Source of the DNA: Ectopseudomonas mendocina
GTDB lineage: Bacteria > Pseudomonadota > Gammaproteobacteria > Pseudomonadales > Pseudomonadaceae
Length of the DNA stretch: 64,000 nucleotides
Assembly (NCBI RefSeq): GCF_016008875.1
Contig: NZ_JADTQG010000003.1
Coordinates: 186,001-250,000, forward strand
Direction of reading: 5' to 3'
The notes below the pieces were generated by a model. That model was not told the DNA's origin. It saw only the letters and a program-made list of their open reading frames with translations, and made no database searches. Made by a program: the position numbers and the translations under genes. Shown piece after piece: positions 1 to 8,067 of the stretch. The stretch's first letter is position 1, and each line of letters starts with the position of its first letter.

Positions 1-533
1 TGCGCTTCCTACCGGAGATTCTCTCGCGCTTCGCTCAGGCCTATCCGCTGGTTCAGGCCGAGGTCCATTGCGAACCCTCCGGTCAGTTACTCCTGCGCCA
101 GGATCTGGACCTGACCATCGTCACTCGCCAGCCCGGCAAGGAGATCGGCCAACTGCTGCGCCAGGAGCGTTTCGCCTGGGCCGTTGCGCAAGGCTTTGCG
201 CCGCACGAACAGAGCCCCATGCCACTGGCCATGTTCAATGCCGATTGTTTCTGCCGTGAATGGGCCTGCAACGCGCTGGATGCCATGCATCGCCCCTACC
301 GTATCGCCTACACCAGCCCGAGCCTGTCGGCGATCTTCGCCGTGGTGCGTGCCGGCCTGGCCGTTACCGCACAACTGCAAAGCCTGATCACCCCCGATCT
401 GCGCATCCTCGGCGAAGCCGAAGGCCTACCGCTGCTGCCGCTGACCAGCATCGTGCTGCTGCGTAACGAGAGCAGCCAGTCACCCGTCACCGAATGCTTG
501 GCCGATCACATCGTCGAAGGTTTTCGCCTATAG
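1..533 (+). CDS. LysR-family regulator, C-terminal part (partial, 5' end outside window)
   Basis: The frame is open from base 3 to a TAG at 531-533 and encodes about 176 residues with no DNA-binding domain, because the gene starts before the window. The content (PEILSRFAQAYPLVQAEV, then DLDLTIVTRQ and a late GLAVTAQ segment) is the periplasmic-binding-protein-like effector domain of LysR regulators. Its last codons overlap the end of the convergent permease gene by 6 bases, so the two genes share no terminator spacer. The effector and target genes cannot be read from this fragment. Confidence 0.8.
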   Translation, partial: RFLPEILSRFAQAYPLVQAEVHCEPSGQLLLRQDLDLTIVTRQPGKEIGQLLRQERFAWAVAQGFAPHEQSPMPLAMFNADCFCREWACNALDAMHRPYRIAYTSPSLSAIFAVVRAGLAVTAQLQSLITPDLRILGEAEGLPLLPLTSIVLLRNESSQSPVTECLADHIVEGFRL

Positions 534-1295
534 GCTGCCGCCTGACTCCAGCGCGAGCATCAACGCACAAAGCAGCAGGAAGCCACAGAACAGGCTGCGC
601 AGCAGGCGCTCAGGTAGCGAGTGCGCCAAACGCACGCCCCAGCTGATACTGAGCAGGCCACCGACGGCCAGCGGGATGCCCATCCACCAATTGACGTGCT
701 GGTGCACGGCATAAGTCAGCAGGGTCACCCCTGTGCTGGGCAGCGCCAGCGACAACGACAGCCCCTGCGCAACCACCTGGGTAGTACCGAACACGCTGGT
801 CAGCACCGGCGTCGCCACCACCGCGCCGCCTACGCCAAAAAGGCCGCCCATGGCACCGGACACTCCGCCCAGCACACCAAACCAGCCCCAGTGGTGACGC
901 TGCTCACCGCTAGCTGGCGCCTGAGCCATCAGCATGCGCAGCAGGTTGTAGGCCGCCAGCGCCAGCAGGAAACCAACGAAGGCCCAACGCATGGTGCGTG
1001 AGTCCACCTCCACGGCGTACAACGAGGCCAGCCAGGCACAAAAGAAACTGGTGATACCCAGTAGCAGGGCATGCCGCAGGTTGATGCGATTTCTCTGGTG
1101 ATAGCGCCAGATCGCCAACATTACGTTCGGCACCACCATGACCAGCGCGGTGCCCTGCGCCAGTTGCTGATCCAGCCCGAAGACAATGCCCAGCACCGGA
1201 ATGGCGATCAGGCCGCCGCCGATTCCGAACAGGCCGCCCAGGGTTCCTAGGCCCAGGCCCAGCAACAGATTCAGCAACAGGTCGAACAGATTCAT
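528..1295 (-). CDS. TSUP/TauE-SafE family membrane permease
   Basis: The product is a 255-residue, very hydrophobic protein with two internally similar halves. Each half opens with a glycine-rich GGLFGIGGG or GGLFGVGGA motif, the signature of the TSUP (sulfite exporter TauE/SafE) family of small anion exporters. I chose the ATG at 1293-1295 because GGAGG lies just upstream; a start 8 codons earlier is open but has no ribosome site. It is convergent with the partial LysR gene and divergent from the next LysR gene, an arrangement that often means the regulator controls the permease. Substrate unknown; organosulfur or sulfite is the family precedent. Confidence 0.85.
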   Translation of the reverse strand: MNLFDLLLNLLLGLGLGTLGGLFGIGGGLIAIPVLGIVFGLDQQLAQGTALVMVVPNVMLAIWRYHQRNRINLRHALLLGITSFFCAWLASLYAVEVDSRTMRWAFVGFLLALAAYNLLRMLMAQAPASGEQRHHWGWFGVLGGVSGAMGGLFGVGGAVVATPVLTSVFGTTQVVAQGLSLSLALPSTGVTLLTYAVHQHVNWWMGIPLAVGGLLSISWGVRLAHSLPERLLRSLFCGFLLLCALMLALESGGSL

Positions 1296-1394
1296 GACAC
1301 CTCCAGACAGTGCGCGCATGTTACTCAGTGACGGCTAGCGCGGAAACGCACAACAACGCAAAATGGCTTTGCCGATTAAGCACAAGCAAGCGCC

Positions 1395-2357
1395 ATGAAC
1401 CCCGATGTCCTGACCGATCAGCTGGAACTGTTCCTCGACGTACTGGAAACCGGCAGTTTTTCTGCCGCTGCCAGGCGCCACCCGCTCACGCCCTCGGCGG
1501 TTGCCCGGCGCATCGACGCACTGGAACGCGCGATGGGCAGCAGCCTGTTCAGCCGTACCACCCACGCCGTACGGGTGACGCCGGCGGGCCTGGCGTTCGC
1601 CGAACGTGCCCGGCGCATTCTCGCCGAGCTGCACCTGGCGCGTGCCGAGGTGGTATCGCTGACCAGCGCGCCGGAAGGTCTGATTCGCATCGACGCACCC
1701 TCACCCTTTGGCCGTCGTCATCTCGCCCCGGCGATTGCCGATTTCCTGCGCGCCAATCCCGGGCTGGATGTGCAACTGCGCCTGATCGACAGTTTCATCG
1801 ACCTACAGGGCGAGCACTTGGGGGAAGTGGACATCGTCGTACGCATCGGCCCGCTGCCCGACAGCCGCCTGGTCGCCACGCCGCTGGCATCGATGACCCG
1901 CATCCTCTGTGCCAGCCCGGACTACCTGCGCCGCCGCGGCATTCCGCGTAGCCCGTTAGAGCTGGAGCAACACGACGGCCTGGACTGGGACAGCCTCGCC
2001 CCACCCTACGCCTGGCGCTTCGAAGTCGAAGGCAAGCTGCAACTGTGCAAGCCCAAACGCCTGCGCCAGACCAGTAACAACGCCGAGACCCTGCTGTTTA
2101 GCGCCCTCGCCGGCCTGGGCGTAGCGCACCTGCCAACCTGGATGAGCAGCGAGCACCTGCAGCGCGGCGAGCTGATCCCGCTGTTCTGCGAACAAGGCCT
2201 CCCGGTCGCCGAACCAGTGAGCATTTATGCGCTGCGCCTGGAACGCGAGGCCAGCCCGCGCACACGCCTGCTACTGAGTTTTCTCAAGCAGCGCTTCGGC
2301 TTCCCGCCGCCCTGGGATCAGGCGCTGCAAACCAGCCTGGCAATCGCGCAGCAATGA
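1395..2357 (+). CDS. LysR-family transcriptional regulator
   Basis: The 320-residue protein has the usual LysR architecture. The N-terminal winged helix-turn-helix spans about residues 8-65 (FLDVLETGSFSAAARR ... TPSAVARRIDALE) and a substrate-binding domain covers about residues 95-300. The pattern with HLPTWM and an RTRLLLSFL tail resembles the CrgA/AaeR-like LysR subgroup. It is divergent from the TSUP permease with about 100 bp between the starts, which would hold both promoters, so it may regulate that transporter (inference from position). Size is normal for the family and no defect is visible. Confidence 0.88.
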   Translation: MNPDVLTDQLELFLDVLETGSFSAAARRHPLTPSAVARRIDALERAMGSSLFSRTTHAVRVTPAGLAFAERARRILAELHLARAEVVSLTSAPEGLIRIDAPSPFGRRHLAPAIADFLRANPGLDVQLRLIDSFIDLQGEHLGEVDIVVRIGPLPDSRLVATPLASMTRILCASPDYLRRRGIPRSPLELEQHDGLDWDSLAPPYAWRFEVEGKLQLCKPKRLRQTSNNAETLLFSALAGLGVAHLPTWMSSEHLQRGELIPLFCEQGLPVAEPVSIYALRLEREASPRTRLLLSFLKQRFGFPPPWDQALQTSLAIAQQ

Positions 2358-2435
2358 CGATTGTGGCAGTGGCTGGGCGGCATTCCGCTTCAGCCGCGGC
2401 AAGGCCCGGCCCGATCTCAAAATCAAGGCACAAAA

Positions 2436-2457
2436 AACCCGGCGCTTAGGCCGGGTT
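2436..2457 (-). terminator. Rho-independent terminator after efp
   Basis: The stem AACCCGG/CCGGGTT has an 8-base loop and a run of A on its left side, which is a U-tract when read on the minus strand. It lies just past the efp stop codon and would also stop the convergent LysR gene. Confidence 0.75.
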
Positions 2458-2475
2458 CTTTCGTAGCGTTCAAGC

Positions 2476-3048
2476 TCAGGCCGGAGCCTGGGTGCGGCCC
2501 TTGTAGGAACCGTCACGGGTATCGATCTCGATCCAGTCGTCGATATCGACGAACTCGGCAACCTTGATCTCGGTACCGTTGCGCAGCTTGGCAGGCTTCA
2601 TCACCTTGCCGGAAGTGTCGCCACGAGCAGCGTTCTCGGTGTAGACAACCTGACGCACGATGGTGGTCGGCAGGTCGACGGAGATCACCTTGCCTTCGAA
2701 GAACACGGCTTCGCAGACGTCAGCCATGCCTTCTTCGATGAACGGCAGAACGCTTTCCAGATCTTCGGCACGCAGCTCGTAGGAGTTGTACTCCGGATCC
2801 ATGAACACGTAGTCCTCACCGCTGATGTAGGACAGGTTCACTTCCTTGCGCTCGAGAATCACCGGCTCCATCTTGTCGTCGGCTTTGTAGACGGTCTCGG
2901 TCTTGGAACCGTTGAGCAGGTTCTTCAGCTTCATCTTGACGATGGCGCTGTTACGACCGGACTTGGTGAACTCGGCCTTCTGGATCAGCCACGGCTGGCC
3001 ATCGATCAGGGCCACGCTGTTGACTCTCATTTCTTGTGCAGTTTTCAT
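2476..3048 (-). CDS. efp: Translation elongation factor P
   Basis: This is a full-length 190-residue EF-P, which relieves ribosome stalling at polyproline stretches. The start is the ATG at 3046-3048 (MKTAQEMRV); the frame stays open upstream, but that extension is not EF-P-like. The modified loop reads KSGRN with arginine at position 32, the residue rhamnosylated in Pseudomonas-type EF-P instead of the lysine used in E. coli. The presence of the modifying enzyme gene earP directly upstream on the same strand supports this. The C-terminal OB fold ends [13 protein letters not shown]. An efficient terminator follows. Confidence 0.97.
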   Translation of the reverse strand: MKTAQEMRVNSVALIDGQPWLIQKAEFTKSGRNSAIVKMKLKNLLNGSKTETVYKADDKMEPVILERKEVNLSYISGEDYVFMDPEYNSYELRAEDLESVLPFIEEGMADVCEAVFFEGKVISVDLPTTIVRQVVYTENAARGDTSGKVMKPAKLRNGTEIKVAEFVDIDDWIEIDTRDGSYKGRTQAPA

Positions 3049-3082
3049 GCGGATATCCGAAATATGCGGGAGGTACAGAAAT

Positions 3083-4222
3083 CTAGGCCGCGTATGATAG
3101 CCAATTTCGGTAAAACTGTTCCAGCGCTGTGGCGAGGTCCGGCCGAGCGGCCTGCGAATCACACCAGCGCTCGGCATGTTGCTGCAGCGTCGGCCAAGCA
3201 TTTTTCAGCTCAAGCCAGGCCTGCTCCATACCGCTTCCCTCATTCCATGCATGCGAGAGGGTGGCATACGGGGCCGATATTTCCGATGGCAGCTCAGCGC
3301 CATAAAGCGCGAGAAAAGCCTCCAGCTTATCCCAGTGCGCCCCTTCCTCCTGCGGGTAAATGTGCCAGAGCAATGGCCGACCGGCCCACTGCGCGCGAAT
3401 GAAGGAATCCTCGCCACGCACCGCATTGAGATCGCAGCACCACAGCAGACTGTCGTAATCGTCCTGCGCGACGAAAGGCAACACCTGAATCTGCAGACTG
3501 CCACGGCGATGCTGATCACCCGGTGCCAGCTGCGCCTCCCCGAGCCAGACTTGCAGATCGCCGAGAACCTTGCCCTGCGGCACCAACAACTGGGTCAACT
3601 GCGTATCCGCTGCAAGAGCGTCGAGCCAGCCCGCCAGCCCTGCATTCTCGTAGGCGAACAACGAAATCAGCCGCGCCCCGGCCTCACGCACTACGCCAAG
3701 CGAGCGCAAAAACGCCTGTTGCGCCGACGCATTGGCTTGAAAGGCGCGGCGTCGCGTCAGCAAGTCAGCCTCACGCAACAATCCCCCCGTGCCCGCTACG
3801 AACCCGGGAAAAAAGAAGAACTTCTGCAAGCCTCCCGGCTGCGGCGACGGCAAGCCATGACAGCCCGCCACCCAGTCCTCAGCACTGAGGTATTCCAGAT
3901 TCAGCCACAAACGTCTGGTGCCGTCAGTCATCGCCTCTATATAAGAAGGCGGCAACTGACAGGCAAAGGCCTCGATCACCACATGGGCCAGCGCTACCGC
4001 CGGGAACGGATCGCGCCAATGACGCACCTCGACACCCGAGTGGCGCTGCCACTCGGCGCTGGCACTGGCGCCGGGGCACAGGCGCACGAACGCATCCAGC
4101 TCATCGACCCACAGACGCACCGCATGGCCCTGCTCGGCCGCCAGTTGTCGGGCCAGCCGCCAGGTCACGCCAATATCGCCGTAGTTGTCCACCACGCTGC
4201 AGAAGATGTCCCACCTGGCCAC
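3083..4222 (-). CDS. earP: EF-P arginine rhamnosyltransferase EarP
   Basis: The 379-residue protein matches EarP (formerly DUF2331), a GT-B glycosyltransferase that moves rhamnose from dTDP-rhamnose to Arg32 of EF-P. The N-terminus has [11 protein letters not shown], placing the two family-conserved aspartates at residues 12 and 16. The nucleotide-sugar site motif [11 protein letters not shown] lies near residue 270. The start is GTG at 4220-4222, with AAGGGG six bases upstream. It lies upstream of efp on the same strand with about 34 bp between, consistent with an earP-efp unit. Confidence 0.93.
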   Translation of the reverse strand: MARWDIFCSVVDNYGDIGVTWRLARQLAAEQGHAVRLWVDELDAFVRLCPGASASAEWQRHSGVEVRHWRDPFPAVALAHVVIEAFACQLPPSYIEAMTDGTRRLWLNLEYLSAEDWVAGCHGLPSPQPGGLQKFFFFPGFVAGTGGLLREADLLTRRRAFQANASAQQAFLRSLGVVREAGARLISLFAYENAGLAGWLDALAADTQLTQLLVPQGKVLGDLQVWLGEAQLAPGDQHRRGSLQIQVLPFVAQDDYDSLLWCCDLNAVRGEDSFIRAQWAGRPLLWHIYPQEEGAHWDKLEAFLALYGAELPSEISAPYATLSHAWNEGSGMEQAWLELKNAWPTLQQHAERWCDSQAARPDLATALEQFYRNWLSYAA

Positions 4223-4273
4223 GCTGCGCCCCTTGAAGAAATGTTCGCCATTCTACCCGCCAGGGAAGAAAAA

Positions 4274-4290
4274 GCCCGCCAGAGGCGGGC
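4274..4290 (-). terminator. Rho-independent terminator
   Basis: The perfect stem GCCCGCC/GGCGGGC has a 3-base loop, preceded on the plus strand by AAAAA. On the minus strand this is a stem followed by a U-tract. It ends the small gene at 4330-4536 before earP begins. Confidence 0.75.
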
Positions 4291-4329
4291 CAAGGGGAGC
4301 GCTGGAGCAAGCGCAGGATAAAACGGGGA

Positions 4330-4536
4330 TCAGGCCAGCAGCGAATCGCTTTCGCGGCGAACGCCGCTGCTGAGTAGCCAGACAGCCTGGCAAGCCAGCG
4401 CAGCCTCGCGGGAAGCGAACGGACCGGCCTTGGGCTGGCCATCGACCATCAGCAGCCAGCACGCCATATGACCACCGGATCGCAGCGCGGCAGGCACAGC
4501 ACTACCAACAAGGGAAACCACATCGATACGGGACAT
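4330..4536 (-). CDS. Small conserved hypothetical protein
   Basis: This is a 68-residue protein starting MSRIDVVSLVGSAV. The ATG at 4534-4536 has GGAGG five bases upstream, which decides the start over a codon four residues earlier. There is no signal peptide or recognisable catalytic motif. It has its own terminator (4274-4290), so it is probably monocistronic. It is the last gene before the accessory region at the tRNA-Ser locus. Function unknown. Confidence 0.7.
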   Translation of the reverse strand: MSRIDVVSLVGSAVPAALRSGGHMACWLLMVDGQPKAGPFASREAALACQAVWLLSSGVRRESDSLLA

Positions 4537-4744
4537 AATGACCTCCAATCCAACTCAATCTCTGTTGGGATCAACTTTATGCCGCGGCCTCGCCAGGCAG
4601 AAATCAGTGGTTTCGATAGTGACCATGGATATTGCCAATGGATAGCAGGATGGACTGAAGCCGGCCAGACACGAGTTCAGGCGAGCCATGACGCAAGCGA
4701 ATACGCGACGTGCTGACGTAGGCCGGCAGAAAGACAGCAAACAA

Positions 4745-4776
4745 AAGCCCCGAGGACTTTTCAGCTCTCGGGGCTT
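4745..4776 (-). terminator. Terminator hairpin next to att copy A
   Basis: The stem AAGCCCCGAG/CTCGGGGCTT has a 12-base loop and an A-run on its left, giving a U-tract on the minus strand. It lies immediately downstream, in the tRNA-Ser sense, of the leftmost tRNA 3'-end copy. It may be the ancestral tRNA-Ser terminator. The rest of 4537-4916 holds no gene I can support. Confidence 0.6.
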
Positions 4777-4786
4777 GATGTATTGC

Positions 4787-4815
4787 GAAAGTGGCGGTGA
4801 AGAAGATATTTGAAC
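4787..4815. repeat. tRNA-Ser 3'-end copy A (diverged att site)
   Basis: The first 20 bases (GAAAGTGGCGGTGAAGAAGA) match the intact tRNA-Ser locus at 23635 exactly; the following TATTTGAAC differs from GATTCGAAC at three positions. This is the acceptor-stem and T-arm 3' half of tRNA-Ser plus CCA. To its right, on the minus strand, GGTGAGG at about 4870 could still pair with CTTCACC, but no coherent T-stem or anticodon arm forms, so it is a remnant rather than a tRNA gene. It marks the left boundary of the accessory region. Confidence 0.7.
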
Positions 4816-4916
4816 CCGTTTCGGTAGCGTGTCAGTCCGTGCCAAACCCGCTCATTACGGGTCTTGGACTCCCCTCACCTGCTCGATTCGTCGCTATTCG
4901 GCTCTAGATTTCGGCA

Positions 4917-5318
4917 TCAACCTGCACGCAGCTCGTTGATCAACTCCGGGTGCCGGCCCAGGATCTTGAACAACTGCACCAGCGGTTGCGGTGCTTCCGT
5001 GCTGCCTCGCTCGTAGCGAGAAAACGCATTCGGCCCACCGCCGAACAGCTCTGCCGCTTCGCGCTGGCTCAACCGTAACTGCTTACGCACACTGCGAATC
5101 AGCTCCTGATTGCCGTCCTGGGCGTTCACCTGCTGACGAAACTCGTTCATGGCACGCATAACGCGCTCACTCTCAGTCGGCCCAGTCAGGGACTCGCCGC
5201 AGGCATCGCACCAGTCAGCCGTTACCGCAGTAATTTGGGTGGTCTGCCCCTTGTAGGTGAAGGGCATATCGCGGGTGTCGTGAACCAGTTCCGCCCCGCC
5301 GCATACTGGACATTTCAT
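4917..5318 (-). CDS. mqsA: Type II antitoxin MqsA (Zn ribbon + HTH)
   Basis: The 133-residue protein has the MqsA plan. An N-terminal zinc-binding toxin-capture domain carries CPVC at residues 3-6 and CDAC near residue 40. A C-terminal XRE-type HTH follows (LRLSQREAAELFGGGPNAFSRYE), with the conserved asparagine and arginine used for DNA recognition. It neutralises MqsR and represses the operon. The ATG at 5316-5318 is preceded by AAGGAG. The mqsR stop lies 2 bases upstream, so translation is coupled in toxin-first order, as in E. coli mqsRA. It lies just inside the left att copy. Confidence 0.93.
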   Translation of the reverse strand: MKCPVCGGAELVHDTRDMPFTYKGQTTQITAVTADWCDACGESLTGPTESERVMRAMNEFRQQVNAQDGNQELIRSVRKQLRLSQREAAELFGGGPNAFSRYERGSTEAPQPLVQLFKILGRHPELINELRAG

Positions 5319-5320
5319 GG

Positions 5321-5617
5321 TCACTTCTCCTTAAAGGAAACGATCAGCAGATCGGCCACCAGCGTGAACTTCAGGTAGACCTGCCCGAATTCGGTATCGG
5401 GTCGGTAAACGTCCTGCCAGGCAGTATGATCCGCATAGGTTGTCATGCTCTTAAAAAAGTCGCGGCTGCTCAGGGCACTGATGACGGCCAGCATGTCGGC
5501 CATCTCCATACCCAGCTCAGCGCCCCCTTCAAGGGCTACGCGGGTGAAGCGATAACGCTGGTCGGCTACGGCCTGCTTCACCAGCTCAAGCTTGAAATGG
5601 GGTTTGCGCTTTTCCAT
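5321..5617 (-). CDS. mqsR: Type II toxin MqsR, mRNA interferase
   Basis: The 98-residue protein matches MqsR along its length, including KSMTTYADHTAWQDVYRP and the C-terminus LLIVSFKEK. MqsR is a RelE-fold ribosome-independent RNase that cuts mRNA at GCU sites. The start is ATG 5615-5617. It is the first gene of a mqsRA operon whose promoter carries the AACCT-N3-AGGTT operator at 5630-5642. The gene looks intact. Confidence 0.94.
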   Translation of the reverse strand: MEKRKPHFKLELVKQAVADQRYRFTRVALEGGAELGMEMADMLAVISALSSRDFFKSMTTYADHTAWQDVYRPDTEFGQVYLKFTLVADLLIVSFKEK

Positions 5618-5629
5618 GCCGCATAAAAT

Positions 5630-5642
5630 AACCTTTTAGGTT
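5630..5642. promoter_or_regulatory. MqsA operator palindrome AACCT-TTT-AGGTT
   Basis: The perfect palindrome lies 13-25 bp upstream of the mqsR start. It has the form known for MqsA (AACCT, short spacer, AGGTT). Its position between mqsR and a divergent micro-gene (5664) suggests it controls both. Confidence 0.85.
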
Positions 5643-5663
5643 AATTTCTTCAAGGGAGCATCC

Positions 5664-5798
5664 ATGCCAGACGACAGCCGTACACAATTGCGCAACGAAT
5701 TGCTTGCTGGTGCCGCATCCAAGCCCGCAGAGCCTGCTGATCGCCATTACTTTGACCATCTTCGTCAGCGCGTGCTGCACAAGAGATTATCCCGATGA
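5664..5798 (+). CDS. Micro-gene divergent from mqsRA, 44 residues
   Basis: The ATG at 5664 has AAGGGAG five bases upstream, and the frame runs to TGA at 5796-5798. The product is hydrophilic (MPDDSRTQLRNELLAGAASK then PAEPADRHYFDHLRQRV), predicted helical and basic at the C-terminus. It loosely resembles the C-terminal part of ParD/CopG-type antitoxins, which is not enough to name it. It shares the mqsRA operator region and could be a third MqsA-regulated gene. A chance ORF or a remnant of a longer antitoxin is possible. Confidence 0.45.
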   Translation: MPDDSRTQLRNELLAGAASKPAEPADRHYFDHLRQRVLHKRLSR

Positions 5799-5973
5799 GA
5801 AAGCCTAGGCTGCTCTGGTAACGTCGTGGCACATGCTTTTTGCCTTTCAACTACTCACTTCGTCTCGGTTTAACGCAGTGTTTTTGGCAAATCGCTACAT
5901 AGTCGCTGGACAAACCTCGATGCAAGCAATAGCGTCTGGCCACCAATCCTTTTATTCAACATGCTTGGAAAAA

Positions 5974-6279
5974 ATGCGCCCAATCCCGCTTCACAATCCA
6001 TGGCCTGAACGTCGGCGCAAGTTGCTGATGGCGTTTCTTTTGACCGTTGTAGCCATAGCGGGCACTCGGCCAACTAGCTTAGTTGGATTGGCTATAGCGC
6101 TCATAACCATCCCGCCGCTATGCCTCGCGCTTCTTTCTTTGCGCTGGTGGTGGCACCGGAAGTTTGGCGGCAGCAAATTTATGGTTCTGATTAGTTGGCT
6201 GCTAGCTATATTTATTGTAATTACAACCCTCACCGTCAAGGATGCGCTATCCCCCTACATAGGTCATCACTTCAGCTAA
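5974..6279 (+). CDS. Small membrane protein of unknown function
   Basis: The product is about 101 residues from MRPIPLHNPW. It has hydrophobic helices at about residues 17-33 (LMAFLLTVVAIAGTRP), 35-55 and 67-85 (FMVLISWLLAIFIVIT), and a basic loop with WWWHRKF. The frame is open back to ATG 5833 (148 residues), but that start has no ribosome site and adds polar sequence; ATG 5974 has GGA four bases upstream. The base composition is more AT-rich than the core genome. I do not recognise a family. Confidence 0.5.
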   Translation: MRPIPLHNPWPERRRKLLMAFLLTVVAIAGTRPTSLVGLAIALITIPPLCLALLSLRWWWHRKFGGSKFMVLISWLLAIFIVITTLTVKDALSPYIGHHFS

Positions 6280-6503
6280 CCATACATAATTGATCAACGG
6301 ACGATTACTTAAGCAATACGACATACCCCCTTGCCCTGGGCATTACTCACCTGACAACAGCAGCGTTCCTGCTTAACAGTGGCGAATTTCTTCCGTCATG
6401 GGTCACGGCATACAGCTACTTCACTGCACTGACGTGCATCGTCTTCTGTCTGATTTTCAACCCCCACAAGGGTTTCCTAGCAGGCCTTGCCCTGGGGTTT
6501 GCC

Positions 6504-6761
6504 ATGACGGTAATAATTAGGGCAATTAACATGTCACTTGTCAGCCTGCATGGCCCTGGAGTGGATTACCTGTTGGGACTGATGGGTGCAGTGGTTGGCA
6601 CAGTTGCTGTTTTGATCTACTCCAAGGTCAAGCCCAGCCAAACAATTGAAAACGGATTTGCTTTGGGGTGTACGGGAGCCTTGGGCGGCTATCTTCTCAG
6701 CATGTTCTTTGCTTGCAATACCGTGCTGTATTGCGGCCCGGCTTTCTCTTGGGGGGGTTAG
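6504..6761 (+). CDS. Membrane protein, probably 5'-frameshifted
   Basis: From the first ATG the frame gives 85 residues with two or three hydrophobic segments (LLGLMGAVVGTVAVLIYSKV; LGCTGALGGYLLSMFFA). The same frame is open back to about 6294 and keeps membrane-protein character there (FTALTCIVFCLIFNP; FLAGLALGFAMT) but has no ATG, GTG or TTG. Dropping one C from the CCCCC run at 6326-6330 would join a TTG-started N-terminus at 6290. The gene is therefore probably about 155 residues with a one-base insertion. Its stop abuts the stop of the convergent gene at 6762. No family recognised. Confidence 0.45.
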   Translation: MTVIIRAINMSLVSLHGPGVDYLLGLMGAVVGTVAVLIYSKVKPSQTIENGFALGCTGALGGYLLSMFFACNTVLYCGPAFSWGG

Positions 6762-7532
6762 TCACCCCATCGGATTAAAACTGCTCGCCGCAGAGCAATA
6801 ACGCGTCTTCATGCGATCACTGCTTGTCTTGCGGTCACCGTCATAGCGGGCACGCCAAGTTCTGCACTGTTCGTGAAAGTGCTGTTTGGCAGCCTTGCGG
6901 CATTCGCGGTAGTCGATTGATCCGCGCCGGTGATTGGCGCAGACGCTGGTGCCGTCGATGTAGTTGTTTACCGATAGCCATTCCGCCAGGTAGTTGCTGC
7001 CGCCATTCCAGCTCTTTATCCATCTGGAGGTACGGTCGTTGCTCACCTGTCTGGTTTGGCGCTGCTGTGTTTGCTGGGGTGCTTGGGCTATGCGATGGGT
7101 TGCGGGCGGTGTGTAGGTGCTGGCCGGCTGCTTGGGCGTGTAGTTCTTGTCACTGAACGCATTTTGCGCACTGGCAATAGCTCTCGCCTTTTGTTCCTCT
7201 GTCCACTCCATAGAGGCGTATGGCTGAGGCTGGCTTACCGGCTCGTATGCAACCCGTTGCGCGGGCGGATCGATGGGAATGGATGGCAGCCTTATAGGCT
7301 CTTCTGGCTCGCTGTAGGGCTGCGGCGCCGGTTGCTGGCTGAACAGCGGTTTGCCGTCTACGTGGATTGCCTGCTTGAGCTGATCCACATTGATCACGAT
7401 TGGCTTGGCAAACAGCGCGATCACACCCCAGGTAATCGCGGAACCCACGCCCAGGATGGCCACAATTCGCCATGGGCCAGGCTTTTTCTTGCTGCGTAGA
7501 TAGTCTGGTGCATCGTCCCAGTCGGATTTCAT
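6762..7532 (-). CDS. Hypothetical protein: one TM helix, proline-rich linker, Cys-containing C-terminal domain
   Basis: The 256 residues comprise a short cytosolic N-terminus (DDAPDYLRSKKKPG), one transmembrane helix at about residues 22-42 (IVAILGVGSAITWGVIALF), and a long Pro/Gln/Tyr-rich linker to about residue 165. The C-terminal region of about 85 residues has four cysteines (SVCANHRR, YRECRKA, HEQCRTW, RYCSAA). The likely topology is N-in with the C-terminal domain in the periplasm. The start ATG 7530-7532 has no strong ribosome site. Function unknown. Confidence 0.6.
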   Translation of the reverse strand: MKSDWDDAPDYLRSKKKPGPWRIVAILGVGSAITWGVIALFAKPIVINVDQLKQAIHVDGKPLFSQQPAPQPYSEPEEPIRLPSIPIDPPAQRVAYEPVSQPQPYASMEWTEEQKARAIASAQNAFSDKNYTPKQPASTYTPPATHRIAQAPQQTQQRQTRQVSNDRTSRWIKSWNGGSNYLAEWLSVNNYIDGTSVCANHRRGSIDYRECRKAAKQHFHEQCRTWRARYDGDRKTSSDRMKTRYCSAASSFNPMG

Positions 7533-7644
7533 ATTTGCTTCCTTGCCCTAAGGTACAAGTAACTCCTTATAAAATTTAAAGACTTAGCATCTTTTATTTT
7601 CACACCCAGAAATTTCACCCCCCCTCATGATCTGGGATTTGATC

Positions 7645-8055
7645 TTATTCCGGCTCATGAGATTCGGGATCATCATCACTTTTCTCGACTTCGCCATCAT
7701 ATTTCTTTTCAACCTCTGATGCAGGTATACGCCCCCTAATTTTACTGGTTATCTGCTTTATTCCCCCTCCCATCTTATAAGCAACAACCCCACACACAAG
7801 AGTTACTGCCAACGATACCAATCCAACGGAAAAATAAACCATGTACAACTTAAGCTCTAAATTCGGAGAAGTTGTAACAACTATCAAGAATGACAAAAAA
7901 CTAGAAGCACAGAAAAAAGATATATTGGTCAGAGCAGTTGCTGGAGTACCTCTCTCTAGCGCCTCCAGCTCCCCATCAGATATTTCATAAACCGATATAG
8001 AGCCAATTCTTGAGCGTTTAATTTCAATTTCTGAGCTATTCTGCTTTGCACTCAT
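7645..8055 (-). CDS. Two-TM membrane protein, last gene of AT-rich cassette
   Basis: The 136-residue protein has a charged cytosolic N-terminus ending YEISDGELEALERGTPA, two hydrophobic helices at about residues 41-62 and 69-93, and a basic then strongly acidic tail (GGGIKQITSKIRGR; SDDDPESHEPE). GAGGAAAG precedes the ATG at 8053-8055, and the stop of the upstream Cas2/SinR-like gene is 12 bases away. Composition is AT-rich like the three genes upstream and unlike the core. The arrangement suggests a membrane component or effector. Family not recognised. Confidence 0.6.
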   Translation of the reverse strand: MSAKQNSSEIEIKRSRIGSISVYEISDGELEALERGTPATALTNISFFCASSFLSFLIVVTTSPNLELKLYMVYFSVGLVSLAVTLVCGVVAYKMGGGIKQITSKIRGRIPASEVEKKYDGEVEKSDDDPESHEPE

Positions 8056-8067
8056 ACTTTCCTCAAC

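Noticed and set aside
3176..4321. 381-codon frame antisense to earP
   Set aside because: Shadow of EarP, whose active-site motifs are on the minus strand.
4790..4875. Possible tRNA gene at the left repeat (GGTGAGG ... CTTCACC pairing)
   Set aside because: The T-stem does not pair and no anticodon arm forms; it is a recombination remnant of the tRNA-Ser 3' end.
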